A stretch of 64,000 nucleotides of DNA from positions 43,289 through 107,288 of the forward strand of contig QNGE01001036.1 of the NCBI GenBank assembly GCA_008508345.1, read 5' to 3'. The position numbers and the translations under genes are program-made. Position 1 is the stretch's first letter. The number at the start of each line of letters is the position of its first letter. Under the pieces are notes generated by a model. It saw only the letters and a list, made by a program, of their open reading frames with translations, was not told the origin of the DNA and did not search any database. Below are positions 48,137 to 62,680 of the stretch, piece by piece. This stretch comes from Paragonimus westermani. Lineage: Eukaryota; Platyhelminthes; Trematoda; Plagiorchiida; Troglotrematidae.

Positions 48137-49810
48137 TGGTGCCCACATACCCCAAAGTTAATCGTCAATATGAATTTACAGCAGCGGAGGGAGACAGTGG
48201 TGAGACTTGTTTGAGCATACCGCACCCGGTCCAACTTTTCCAGCAGTGACGCACTCCACCTGGGTGTTGCCGCAACGTTGCTTGAACATTGTCACGAGAT
48301 CACCCGCAGATTGATTACTGGATATGTCATGTCCCCAGTCACGGGCAATTTCACCGTATTTTATAATATATAATCCTTTGAGTGTTCAGGTAAGTAAGGC
48401 TAGGTGGATCTTGTAAGTCAGTAAGACTAACGTAATCTTGGAATGAAAATAGTGTGCTTTGGTGGTTTCATTCATAGTTACAGCCCACAGGTTACTGAGT
48501 GCGTTAAGTGGTTAACCTAATTTCAAGCCCTTATTGGAGTACTGAAATACTTTAATAACATTTAATACTTCGCATCTGCTTTCAGAAACAAAGTTTCAAC
48601 GTGAAACAGATTTGTAATGAACGTGAGTATATGTCTCAGAAGATAGAACAGCCCATGCGATATTGTATTGGTCAACCTAAGACCGCTTCCTACAATGACA
48701 TTTTGTAGTGAATAGACGCAGTTACAATTTTTCTTTCTAAGTAAGACGGTGAACGGATTGACAGCACAGAGTTTGTTGCTCCAAGCAGTACCCAATGAAT
48801 CGGCTGTGTCTTTCATAAAGAATGTTTGACAACCACGTATACACGTGATGAGATTGTATCCGTAGGCTGGACATATAGACATAGCTAACTGGTGGATTCC
48901 GAAGAGCGGGTTTAACATCTCTTGAATCATGGCAGCATTTTATGTTCTGTTACAGGAGTGTACACTAGTCCGGGTGATTAATGCTGAAATTGTCTACACA
49001 TATTAGTCATTTGCGGTTTTGAACCGTTCAAGCCACAAATGCTAGTCAATCTCGTGTTTAATAATAGTAACTACAACCCATTTGCAGCTGACAGGCATTT
49101 AATGTCGGTCGCTCGTAAATGAGCACGAACGTCGTACATCACCAGTCTGAAATTTTCTATCTATAAAGTTCAGTTTTCTTTAACCAGGCGTGCTATTCGA
49201 CAAGTTTTATCGCAACCTTGCTGAAGTGCAAATACTCGCCAGATCGCACGTGGGTTGCGGCTTTTGGCTAAAGTGTATCCCCAGTTTTTGACGCTGGGTC
49301 TTGTTAGATGGCTTTGTAGTGGTTGCGCCAGAAGTATTTGGGGCTTAGTTAGATTCCCCTATCAGTATTCGACTCATAATCCACGTAAAACTCCTCTGGA
49401 AAGAGACATTTTTACCCAACCAACCTGAAAGCAGCCTGTTCGAAGTTGACATACAATTTCCCCTCTGATGTTTGTATTTATCTCAGTTAATTTGGAAGCT
49501 GAAGCACCCATATACAGTTTTTCCTTATCTGGGCTCAAGCATTGCTGACATTTGAATGGTTGTGTAACTTCGAGGTGAGGTATTAAAGAGTTTTTTATAT
49601 TCAGTGGAAGATGAAGCACACCGATGAGTGAATGCACAAACACAAAAGTGCAGCCTGTCGAAAGCAAGATGTGCGCAATCATTGTTTGGCACTTAAATTG
49701 ACAACGCATATATTTTCTGGAGAAACTTGCACAGTGTTTGCCAGTAATGATGAATGGTGACGTGAGCTTTAACCCTGTAAGCTGTGATTTTTAAAACCAC
49801 GGCGTGAACA

Positions 49811-49876
49811 CATAATGGGAATGTGCAACCTGACGGTCAATGACATAATGGGAATGCGCATCCTGACAGTCAATGA
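49811..49876 (+). repeat. 33-base tandem duplication, two units
   Basis: Units 49811-49843 and 49844-49876 both begin CATAATGGGAATG and end GTCAATGA, and differ at 3 positions. No coding role is visible. Confidence 0.85.
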
Positions 49877-52800
49877 CTTTGGTGCTGATGTTGAAGCGTG
49901 GGCAACCAAACGAGGTGTCTGCAATTAAGTTGCAAACATACCTACAATTATGGAACATGACTGGGCATTTCTAGGTGGTTTCGACGCCTTCCATTGGGTA
50001 AATGGCGTTCCGGGTCAGAATTTGCACTAGGTGGGAAAATTCATGGGGGGCACAGTTTTGCCCGAACTTTTTCTAACAAGCGCGTGTGCTGTACCGAGGT
50101 TCACTGATTCAGCCATGAGCCTCCACGATAAGCGAAGTCTGAGGCCGGGAAAAGTTTGTGTTTAGCTTCTTGGTTCAAGTCAGGTTAGAATGAAGTTAAC
50201 CTTCATCGACGCAAATCGTACTGTGCAATTTTTTTGCTGAGTGCCACATGCTTGCACGCACATGAATTTAACTGTCCCATTTAACAAAATATCCGCATTC
50301 GCTTTGGCCTTCAAACAGAAATGTTGACGTTTCACTGTCCAGATGTTTCAATTGGAAGTGAAGCCAGACGGTAGAAATTAAGTCGTTCACTTCGACGATG
50401 TACGCTGAAACTGCATTCAGCGTGTTAAAGTACAAGCCATTTCAAAATCTCATGAGCAAGCAAAACAACAGGTACAACTGTGTTCACACACTGTTTATCA
50501 AAAATAATCACATTTGCCCATGATAGTTCGATTTCATTTCATCTTAATAAATCTACCACTTTTGTATCATCCGTAGATGAAAGTTCAATCGGTTCGGCCG
50601 AGCCGAAATCCTCTGAATTAAGTATATGTTACACGAACAGAAAAAGCTGTTGGTAAAGTCAAAACGACCTAATGGGAATCAGAAACCTTTTATTGTATGC
50701 TTCAACCGTTCCCACCCGATATATTCTCCGAAAAGCCAGAATTCCTTTGTCTTGTACGGGACGGTACTGGTTTATGGCAGTTAACGCAGTCTGTGTTGAA
50801 GAAAAATGTTGGAGCAATTAATTTCGTTACCGTGATGGTAAACCTTGATTGCACACATATGATAATCGTTCAGTCGTCATGCGTCTGACCTACGTAAGAT
50901 CGGATATCCCATATAATCCACTGCTCAGAATAAACGGAAGGCCTACATCTGACAATGTATGTCTTCTTGCCGTCTTAGTAATCCATGGAGAAAATGCGAT
51001 GTTACTGGTGCAGTGGTGTTACTCACAGTATCCTGAATTTCAACTTCCCGTGATATCCTGAGTCAGTCAACTCAGTGTTGTCCATGGATATCGAAGTAGT
51101 TGTGGGCAGGTTTGAGAGCAGTTGGTATATCGGAGTCAGCAACCGACAACGTAGACACATGAAGTTAAGCACAAGACAAGGAAGCCTGTGTATTCCCTTA
51201 CACGCCACATCCGAATTACTCAACACAAGTGTGATCAGGCAACAGCGCCTCGTGTCACTACCACGAAGGCGAATATTGGTTCGTTGGAAATATTGTGATT
51301 TGAAAGCTCTCACGCATGTCGTTCGTTGAAAAATAGCTACTTTCAGGATAGTGATGGAGAAGTTGCATTTCTGGATTAAGTTACTGTATGTCTTGCTTGT
51401 CCGTGTTTATTCATGAACTACATAGCAAGTGCATCCATAAAGGTGCACTTACCCCTTATTTTGCACATATCGTGGAATATTCGATTTTTCCTTTTTCAAA
51501 TTCAAATCTGTGACAAAAGAAGGCGTCTCCGGTAAACCGTGGTTGTTCCGCTTCTTACTTAGGAGTAGACATGGACAGTTATTGTTCAAAGTATTAATCA
51601 TTGGTCCTTTACAATAATCACTTTATTTTGACATGGCTACTAATCAGCAAGTGAGCAGGGAGGGATCTTTTCTTGATTATGTCTGTACCAAATGTACTAA
51701 TGGACAACTGAACCCTCTCAGATTCAAATTAATAAGTTCGTCAATAAATAGCTGAAGTGGGCCACTTATGTGGAAATGAGAAGTATATGTCCGAAATGTA
51801 AACCACAAGCCTGTCACAAGGTGAACTCGGTAATGATTCAGGTACACATCAACAAGATTGAATCGCTCAGTTCCATGTTCACTGTTGGCACAGATGAATA
51901 ACGACAGTCCAGTGCTGAGGAGATCTTTGATACCGTCAGTAAAGATGTTACCATAAAGTATTTCCGACCTAGGGAATAGCGGAGAACCCGAAGAAGCACT
52001 ATCAAACGTCTGATTTAATTGAGATTCACAGCATTAAACGGGTGTCACCAGGAACAGAATATGCTTGCGTTTATCGTACCGTACAACAGCTCTACGTTTG
52101 CCGCAAAATAGGATCAATTTTACAGTCAGCTTGGTCTTCTGTAAAAGCCATAAACGAATCCACATATGTTCTGTGCAAGAAGACAATTCGGCATCCTCGC
52201 AACATCAAACATTCAGGGGGTTTTGTGCAGACGATCACCTTTATGGATAAACAGTGTTTTCGTTTGTACAACTGTTAACTGCAAGCGATTTTCCAACAAG
52301 TATATAAAAACCCGATAGAACTATCCAATATTTAGCATCGGAATCCCAAGTTAAGTCAACGAATTTTTTGGTTGATCAATGTCCGGACCCAGCTTTCATA
52401 GCATTTGTAGTCCCAAAAAGCTCTGCCGCCAATTTAGGAGCTTACCGAAGTTTTAGTCCTTCCATACCAACAAGCTTTACCGAATGACCAAAAGTGGTTC
52501 GAAATCATATTCGTCTTCAACCGTCGGTGAAGATAAGAGCCGGCGTCAAAATTTCATGGACGAAACCAAATTAAACTTCATGGTGTATGACACTTAACAG
52601 ACTGGTTCCCTGTTAACAGTAGCACTTCACAAACACACCTTAGGAACCCGTAGTGTCTGTACAACGTCGCTTTTGAGAGGTTTTCGTATGATGTAGATTC
52701 TATTTCAGTCATGGAGAAATACGCTCGACGGGGACCAAAGGATTACCTTATGCAAACGCACCTGTTGAAAATTATATGGTCTTACAAACCTGGAATTTCT

Positions 52801-53169
52801 AGTCACCTGAAGATTCGTCCACAGGAAGCCTACCTGAATAGGACAGTATAAGCATTTCGAAAGCTCCTGTTCTGTGTAAAGAGGTCTGGTCAAGACTTCT
52901 TTCCAGAGAGGACGGATGATTTGCATAGAAGTCAACCCAAATTCAGAGATAACCTTATTGATATTAATTACGTGTCAAGAGGCATGCTTTACAATTTACT
53001 GGAAATAACACTAGACCTGTCATCCTAACAGTAGAAATAAGGAGGGTACAGAATAGAACGGTTTAATTGGGCTTTCATTTAACCTTTTCTATGGGACAGC
53101 TGATTAACACTGAAGAGAGAGCGTCAAACATTCGCTGTATCTGAGACCCATAACGCGGTAGAACTGTCT

Positions 53170-53641
53170 ATAGTACAGCGAACCAGAATCTCATCAGCCG
53201 TCTGGACTACGAACAAACAGCCCACATCTGCCACATACCACTGCTCATGCAAATATTCGTGTAGCTGTCGTGTGAGATACACAACAAGGACAAGCTGACC
53301 ACTAACTGCTCTTACCATGCAGCATGTCCCCAAATCGCTGAAAACTCATTCACAAACGTCGGACGCCTGTTCAGGTGTCAACCGACGGCAAACGGTACCC
53401 TCAGTTGCAGAGCACTCAATCTAAACAGGACACAGTCGATGTTCCTGACGTATTCTCGACAATTTTTCGGAGCAACCAGGAACACATGCTCTGTTTGCTG
53501 AGACCTTGGCTATCAAATGTCACAGTTCGCCATTATGTGTTCAAAACCAATGTTTGTGCTATGGCTACCCTGGTAGTCTGTATCTCCACAATTTCCATTT
53601 GCAATTTCCGTGTCCGTCTACCTCAAGCCTTAAGCATCAAT
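53170..53641 (+). mobile_element. Penelope-like element 3' fragment, copy 2
   Basis: Direct repeat of 44199-44670, offset by exactly 8971 bases through the conserved part, with the same three internal stops (53296, 53422 and 53446). Similarity falls off after about 53620, where the two copies diverge. As in copy 1, the reading follows the GIY-YIG endonuclease end of a Penelope-like element. The frame at 53375-53653 is a shadow in another phase. Confidence 0.75.
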
Positions 53642-56600
53642 TTCGCTTGGTGAAATGTTGGCTCGCTTAAACTAGTTAAATGTTCTTATGTGTTCAGAAT
53701 GTACGAAATGTTGCTCCAGGGAACACTACTTGATTCACATTCTATGGTATCTACACAAGTTCCTCAAGGTAATGAACTGTTTCAAACTAGACAAGGTTAT
53801 TGTTGTTTTCTTCGTAGGGGGTCAAACTTATCTGTTTGTCGCGATAGCATAACGGTATTGGTCCACATATTCCTTGAGGACACAGCAGGTTTTTTATGTC
53901 TCCACAAAATCAAATTTGTGTAAACGGTTGCAAGCAGCCAAAAGCTGTCAAATATCCAGTCCTGACAGAATATTATGGTGTATAATTGAAAATCTGTTAC
54001 CGCAAAAAGAGAAAAGCAAAATCGTTTCGCGAATTACGCTGCATTATTGCATTGTTCTTCTTAGCGTGATTTTATTATGCACATGGAAAATCGGTGCGCA
54101 ACAACTTCAATGAGTTCAGTGTGTAATGGATAGAAAGCCTATCATTTATGATGATGTACAAAGTTTTCCATCTTTCTAATCTGCACTGTCTTTTGACCGG
54201 AGATTAGTTTGCTTGCTGCGGCTAATCAAATGCGGACACATCGGTTCAAAAATTAAACCTACCTTTATGAATTCCTGAAGTGGCCTGCATTAATTCTTAC
54301 ACATTGTTTTTCTACTGGGATGAAATGATATTGAACGGTTAGCCGGTTAATTTACCCCTGTTTTGAAGGGGTTTAATTTCATCCTGTACAGAAACTCTTT
54401 ATGTGCGGAGGTGTTCTTACTCTCCACTGACATTAATGAGTTGCTACTATACTGGTGCTGTTTTAAACAATCGGTCGGATACATGTTGTTAAATTCGCAC
54501 AGTCAAAATGGACTGTTAAGAGCAGCTGAAACAAACTTTGAAATTTATGCTAATGCTCACGTGAACATGGTAGACATTTTTATGTTCACCACCGTATAGC
54601 ATAATATATGGTCCTCGTGCATTATGTACATCAACCTGGTAAAAAGCAATAACCAGGAAACCTTTATTATACCATTGGTGAATTCTAACGAAGTTACGTT
54701 AAAAATGAGGGTTGTTTACTTTCCGAACGGGGAAATTATCTAGGACCGTGAGTTCACACGAGCTGTTGCACATTCACCCGAAACAATCGTTGTTCACCGA
54801 GTTTGAGACGAAAGATGAGCACAACTCACAAATCAGTTAATATTTTCTAAAACACGCCAGAAATTTCCATGCAATTTGGTCATTCACAGAGTATGCAAGT
54901 TTTAAGAAAGTTCGAAACAGTGAACAGTAACACAAAGATCCTGATGGTCAAATCCGACCCATTAGACGACGAGTGCTGTAGTTTGGCCACAAATTTTAAT
55001 CAGTCATCTGTCTGGTGAGACGGTCACCCATTTACATCACTGTACACAACCATAAACATTTAACGCAAATAAGAAAAATCACTTGGTTTGCACCATACAT
55101 TTGTGTTTATTGCCAGTAAGTTGGATATGACCAGAATTGTCGTGTTTGCTCGGATAATGTGAAAGTAGGCAGAAAGAAACGAGAGAAGAAACTGAGAAAC
55201 CCATAGACTCGTTTAATAAATAGCAAGTGAAATGAAGTGCAAACAATCAACAGAGAACGATCAGGTGGTAAGAAAGGTGGTAGACATATCTAGTTTCAGC
55301 TCTAGCTGCAGTAGATTTAAGATAACGAGAGGTCAATGGGAGAAACGTTAATATGAGTACGGATTGGCTGGCTGAAATGTTCACCCATCTTCATCATTTA
55401 ACAATTAACCAGCTCTACACACCAGTAAACTATGCTGGTCAGACAGACATTTGGTATTCTCTGGACAGAGATTTGAATCAAACTTAATCAAAGAAAACAT
55501 GTACAGTTGACTGTTTTTGAACCTGATAACTTACGTCAAGAGTAAACCAAATCTATCCTCATGAGTCGGGCACCCTTCTTATTGTATTTGACCTTCACTT
55601 CACCTTCTGAAACACACCTGAACTACAGCAAAAGTAGACGGATAATTTGGCCGCAGAACAAAAATGACTTCTTGACGGTTGCGTTACCTGTCCAGAAAGA
55701 ACAGATGTTCTCGAGCTCCTCTTTTGTTAATCACTGGACCTAGTCAGAATATGCGACAATAGTGGACTATGATCGTAGCGAAACTCCTGAGAACCCGCAA
55801 AATAACGAAAGGATCCTCCTAACTGAACATCTTCATTAGTATACCACTTCACTGCTATTAATATTACCATCAAATTGTTACTTCACACTGAAAAAAACAA
55901 TCAAAATTCTTTCAGAGGGTATCACAATTTACGGTCACATTTAATCAAACAGCCTGTATCATTTGTGTGATCCGTGCTCAGCAGCTTTCATACAAACCGC
56001 AATATCCCTTCAATGTGCATGCACCAGTGTCAGCGTGTTGATAGATAACACTACTCAATAGTGGGCCTAGCAATACCCATCTCACAGTTAAGTTCTTCAG
56101 TAATCAGTAGCTAGACAGGATCTACCAATTTCATCTTTCCTGCGTAGATAAACCAATGTACACATGGTGAGTAGAACCTACCAGAATTGGATTCCTCATT
56201 TACAGCTTGAGTAAGAACAACAGAGCCAAACGACTCTTTTGTTCTACTCAGACTATGTTAACGTTAGTTGCTAATGCCAGAACAAAGCACAGTTCGTCAG
56301 GTGCAAAATGGGACGATACGGACCAGAGTCTATCGGACCGTTTACTACATATATTACGGAGAATGTGATTTCCACAGCTGCCATGTTAATGTGGTGCATT
56401 GTTTATCGAATAACCTAAGCGGCACACCCTTTCCAGTTGATCTATAAGAAGAACAAAATTGCGTTAGTCAAAACGTGGTCAAAGGGAATAACTTAAAATA
56501 TTTTGGGAAAACGCACAATACGAAATAGATGCCAATAAAAATCTGTTCGCAATCCGACTTCACATAAAACAGGGTTTATCAACAACTGGTCAGTCTCGGA

Positions 56601-59600
56601 ATTTCAGACTCAAGTGAACTTGTCTGCTTCCTAATAAGGATTATCATATATACCGACATATGTCAAAGCATTGCTGTCACGACGTAAGGCGAGAGATACA
56701 AGGTAGACACTTTCAGTCTTTCAGAATATTTGAAAGAACATATTAAGTCACTTTTGGATTTCTGACCGCAGAGTTACTTGTGTTTAATGAGGAAATGGAA
56801 TTTGATGAGTCAGTGTAATCATATCAGAGTTAAACCACATCGAGAATTGTTTTCATTGGATCCACGTATTTAGAATTCGTCACCGTACCAAAGCCAGGTC
56901 ACCAAGAGCACATGAGTAAAACAACGGGACAAAATGTCATTGTCGACTAATCCTATTGTGAAGAAGGTGAAATTACACATAGAATGGTCACATGTTTGGT
57001 TTCAATGAGTATTCCGTGAAATTCTGACTAACGAGCAATCAGTTTGGTAAATGCACCTAGACCATTCGCTTATCTGAGAGGAACGTTTGAACCTTGATGA
57101 TATTTTGAAAAATATACGAAAGCCACATTTCTAAGAAAATGGTTCATTTCAGTTTGTATCCAACAGGTCTTGTGTTAAAGTTATCAGTAGCAGCGTTATA
57201 GGTGCCAAAAAAACAGTCGAAAAATGTCAGTCTGTGATCGCTGGATCAGTGCGACGAGTGAAAATCTCGTCATATCTGGTCTGTGTTCCCTAGGATCGAT
57301 TTTCACAATTTATTTGTCGAACGGCCTAGTGACATATATTTTCCAGCATTCTCACTAGACTTTTCTAGGTACTTAACCATTATAAGCATCATATCGTCAG
57401 CTATCAGGAAGCGCACCATACGACACACCTGCCATAACCCCACTTAACGGATATATATTATGCAACTTATTATCTGATTTGATTCCCTTGGCCACGCCTT
57501 AGCGAACAGTAAACAATTGTTTTGTTGTCGTGAATTGTGTCCCCATTCTGAGGAACATTTTACAGGCATCTTGCTGATGCAAGTCAACCCACGTAAAATT
57601 ATTGTTTTCAACGAAAACAGTGTGGACCAGTTTTACCACGTGTCTGCTGTCAACTGCAGTTGGCAAAGGCTCTGGTTGCTTTTTCTGACTAAGTAATCTC
57701 TTTTTACAAGTATGTGGTGTTGGCCAGACAAGCGCACAAAAACAGCTACGAACTGGATAACTTAGAACGGAACCGGTTTTCTCGTTGATCACAAAACCGT
57801 CAAAAAGAACAGGAAAAAGGCTTGAAAAAAATCAGGGTTGGCCCAGTTCAATTCAGCTCGACCAGATTTTGAGCGTTATCAGTGGCGTAAACTATCGCCA
57901 TGGGACCCCACGATTCAATTTCGTTTAGTTACCCCAAATTTCAACTGGGCACCTATCCCTGAACCACTTGAAATTCGTTCGAGGGTGAAAAACTGTGGGT
58001 CAATAATCACTCGTATAATACCAAGCATGTTTACAAACTCGTCTCTACCCACCAATGTCACTCCTCATTCGACTGGTCCAATTGGACCTGAGTGACCTTT
58101 TCATTTCATGAACCTGGACGTTTTGACACAATTCGTACTGAATTTGTGACAGGCGATCGATAGATGATTGACAGTGAACCAACAGCAAATAAATGAATTC
58201 CACATTATAATGCTACGCAGGAAGAATCGTTTAGCTGTGCGGCGTTTGAACGTCGGACAACTGGAGGTGCAGACAATCCGGTTCAAAAGTGAACAATTTT
58301 GGATGTGAAGGCAGAATAGCACACAAGAGAGAGAATGCTACTTCAATTAGGTTGTAAATCTACTGTGGTTACGGTGAAAACAAAATCTACCCGCCCTAGT
58401 TCTCCGACATCAAAACACATGTTAATTATCACGGTACTGATGGTGGTGGGTGATCGGAACAAAACTGAGATTAGAAAAATGCCATGTATTTTTTGATGAG
58501 GCTAGAGAACAAATTATCAGTCAGATTCTCGGACACTATCTTCTTGATTAACCATCACAGGAGAAACACGAAGCAAAGCTATTCCCAGTGTGCATAGCAT
58601 GTTCTGCCTATTGGATTGGTTTTTGGCTAATTCACCAAAATGGTTGCGCTGGTTAATTAGGGTGATGCGGAAATAAATCCCTCCTATTTTGTTCACATTC
58701 AAGCGTGAACCAACTCACAACTAAAGTTAAACAGTAGACTGCAACAACTGGCTACCCAGTTATTTTATTGAGTGACTGGCAAAACCTAGGGAAAAGATAC
58801 AAATTATTGAATAGCTGAGCGCCACTGTAGTTAATCTGACCTATAGCTGGGAAAGCGAGTTCGTGTAAAACCTCGAAGAAGAGGAACCCAGTAGTCGTAC
58901 TTAAGATTCTGCATTTAAAATCCATTGTAGCTGCGTTAGTTTGAACTCTACGACCGACTTGTAAACAATAAAACATAAACTATACCTAATTACGTGATAG
59001 TATGCACTATTTCATGGTACAACGTGCATTGTACTGAAGATTGTTTGGAGCAACTGCTTGTGAAGCAGAGCAAAGGCAGACAATGAAGAACATTTTTTAA
59101 AGTGTACCTCAACTATATTTTTCAAGTTAGACTCATATGCATCGGATACTCTTGACTGCTCCATCAACAAAGTTTGGTTGAGTTACGGGGTCATAAAAAG
59201 AGTGTGGGAATTGCCCAACGTAATTAACACAACTAACAGTCGAGTGCTATACTGATATTTTTCTGTAGCACTCTGTCTGTTCGTGACAATCATTCATTCT
59301 AGGCGACGCCGGATAAAAGGTGGAAAAGCCACAGCAAACTTTTGTATGGATAGACTATTATCTTGACAGGACTATAGAAAGTAAAAAACATTACACGGCA
59401 TTTCTGCTGTAATGGGAAATCTGACCACCACGGATCTAGTAGTACGGTTGTTAGTAGTTCTTGCGATATGGTGGCTGAGGACTCAAGCTAAATCATTCAC
59501 GTGCATGGAAACGCGAAACAAAAATCACGACTAAATACGTATACAACTCACACTGACAAACCTTTGGGTGACTGAGTGCATAAAATGAAAGTTCCAAGTT

Positions 59601-62600
59601 GCCGTTGACATCTGATGAAAATCAAGTGGGTTTCAAGATTATTTCTCAATGTTTTTCACGGAAAATTCCGTGAACTACTTATTTCAGACTATGTGATGAT
59701 TCCGCAACGTACAGGTTGAGCGAATGTACCAGTTCAGTTAGACTGATGTATGCTTCAAATAAACAGGCCTGGTAACAATAGTCATTAAACTCACCCACTT
59801 CTGCCTGCTTGCGTAAACAGCTATCACTGAACACGTGAGATGAATGTTCAATGGTTTGAACGGTTTTCTCTCAACAGTTGGAAACTTATTTTCGTTAGCT
59901 ACAAGCCACTGCGGAAGGCCTTCTCCTTCCTTAATTTACTTTATTGACAGTTAATCATAACTTACACCGAATAGTAAACTGCACTGCTCGATAACCCTTT
60001 CGGTTTGTTCACTTATTTCCTGGACTAGAGGTCTTCCTGGTAGAAAATTTCACTACAGCAGTAATCCGCATGTGACAGATATGTTGACCGCCACACCTCA
60101 TAAACTCACAACACGTGAACCAGATGCGTGTCCATGACAAACTATCGTACCTACTGAAAACACCGTATTGTCTCCAATTTTTACTGTAACGGTCAACGCA
60201 CGTCAATCAAGTTGTGCGTTGTTCCACTGAACTTAAAGAACGGTATTCGTACTACTAACGAGTAGTTGGATAGCTGGGTTATTAGTTGGGGACAAGTTAG
60301 ACCTGCTTATGGCATTTGCATCAAATAGTTCTCACAGTTGGGTGTCAAAAACATCAGGCTAGAGCTGATCTTTTGGTGAATACGTTTGGTCGAACACCAT
60401 TATATTTCCGTTCTCATATTTTTAAGATGAGTTCTTCCAGATAATGTCAAGAGCTAACGAGAATGAAATTCTGGGAATGTTGAAAATTTGATCAAGCATG
60501 GTTCAGCTCCATCTGATCCCCGGTCAGCAAACTAGTCTTCTAGCACTATGGCTGGAAATCAGCTCAGTCAGTTCATGAGAGTGAAGACTAATAAACACAT
60601 GCATGAGCTGACCGTCAACTAAGAAGTTTAATCACAAAATTAGTTAGATGTGGATATCATGTGTATTCTTACCTGAACGACGACAGAAGCACGACATTAA
60701 CTGTTATGGTGTAAACCTCTAACAAAAAACGTTAGCAAGGTATGCTAGTTCTTCTGTTGATGTTACTAGTCAAAGGCGTTATATTCATGTAAATAGTCTA
60801 GTGGACAGGGTAAACGGGCAAACAAGTGAGCGGTTCCAGTGGTATGACTGAGTTCGCCAATTATCACGCAATCGACAAATCTGCTACCAATCATTAGGGG
60901 CAAGCCAGTTCACTCTATTTCCTTACAAATGAAAAAACAGCTTACTACAATGATGGTCAGTTTAGGAGAAAAAACTGTAGTTAGATCGCTTTCATGTCGT
61001 CGAACTATTCTTCATATGATTTTCTTAGCAAGAACTGGAACTGGCTGACCACCTCGTAAAAGGGTGTCTTATACTCGGAAAAAGATTCAGCGCTTATTGG
61101 TCGGCTAGTCATAATGATGATCAAACCGGCTGTGGTATAATAACGTGGACTGGAAGTTGGTTTCTAACCAGGTTCTGCAATGTTGGCGAACCAAATAAAG
61201 AATAATTTTGGAATAATTAGGCTGGAATGTATATATGCTTCGGAAGACTGTTGTAAACCGTAAGTGATCACGGACTCTTACATCTCAAGTCATCCGATTC
61301 TGATTCATTCTTTGCCATGCATGTTTCACTTCATATAAACAAATATCACGACTGGTTCAGCTCTGTTTTGAGCCTATAAGATAGCCACAAAAGAACGGAT
61401 AACAATGACATTTTTCGTGTTTTAGGTCACAGTTCCATCGAATCAATCAATCTGTCAACGAATAGAGTTTGTTTCGTTCGTCTGAAACATTCGAGTTCAT
61501 AAATGTTGATAATGTTACCAGAACTCCGTGCACAACAAGACGGTTATTTCCTGTTTTGATTATTTCCGACTCTGGAAACGAGTTTTTCATGGAACTGTTG
61601 TTATTAACAAAGGCAGGTGTTGTTAGTGTTACAGCTGCAGGCAAAACCTAATTTTTCCTCTATCATCTCACACATTGTCTGTGGACACTGGGGTGCATTG
61701 TCCAAGTTTTGTAGTGACGTGTGAAAACCAGGACAGATTATGCATCATGTGATCACTACCAGCAAACTGCCATAAACGAGCCAACAGTGAGTAATACATT
61801 GGTCACAGAGAATGTTCTTTTGATCGAATTTTGATGGTGATCGGCCTATTAATGAGGAATACAAGAAAATTAGATTGTAACCTGCGTAATTAAATTGTTA
61901 ATTCACCAATCACTAACGTTCCTGTGGAATTAAGAAGTTTCTGGTCAATTGCTTTTTAATTGTCAGCAGTGATTTTGAAACGTATTATACTCATACTATC
62001 TACGTACTACCATATATAGCACATTACCACTGTATTATCTAATGAACTGCTATCTCACAGGAACACTGTTGATTAGGTATAGGAGAAATACCTCACTGTA
62101 GTTCATCTTCGCCGGTCATCCTGAGTGTTCTCGTGCTCAATGTACTTACCGAACTTGTAGCTCACAGCTCCCAGTTTGTAGTGACTGATTTTTCTCATTC
62201 ACAGAGACGCTCTGCCCCTTCATACGCAATAGGTTGAGTGTCAGACAACCGAATTCATTTCACAGACACACTAGTGCGAATGATTTTGAGGACATAACAG
62301 ACTAAAAGCTAAGTTCACTTGACTTCGTTGCCAGACAATTACACAATTGAACAACCTAGTCACAACGAGATCAATAACTGTGTCTGGCCATCCCGTGCAC
62401 AAAACTGCCCGAACTACGGGCTTCTCTACTTTCAATATAACCTGGACTTTGATGTAACCTAATCAGTCACACAACGGAAAACCGTCAAATTTATGCAAGA
62501 TGGTGGTAACTAGACTACCGAACTGCATATAAGGCGAAAAGCAATTGTAGCTGAATGAATAAGAGTTTGGAAGAATTGTCGAATGTGAAACATGATTGTT

Positions 62601-62680
62601 CTGTGTCTAAATGGTTTCCGCCATATAGTCAGTAAACACCGATGTGAGTAACGCGTAGCCAATTCTTGAGAATAAATAAA
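53642..62680. other. Long non-coding stretch, no recognised gene
   Basis: Nine kb without a supported gene or repeat. Frames of up to 97 codons occur (57792-57499 minus; 57838-58095 plus, with no ATG), without recognisable motifs. Confidence 0.35.

Larger units (their letters stand above)
47526..53169. other. Mostly non-coding stretch
   Basis: It holds an AATGT-type short repeat (48114-48136) and a 33-base tandem duplication (49811-49876). The part around 49900-50170 is visibly richer in G and C than its surroundings. Minus frames of 122 (48930-48562) and 111 codons (49709-49374) are unassigned. Confidence 0.4.

Noticed and set aside
48562..48930. 122-codon minus frame
   Set aside because: No motif, no conserved-looking pattern, and a weak start context.
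57838..58095. 85-codon plus frame with a Pro/Trp-rich stretch
   Set aside because: No ATG, no acceptor that stands out, and no recognised family.
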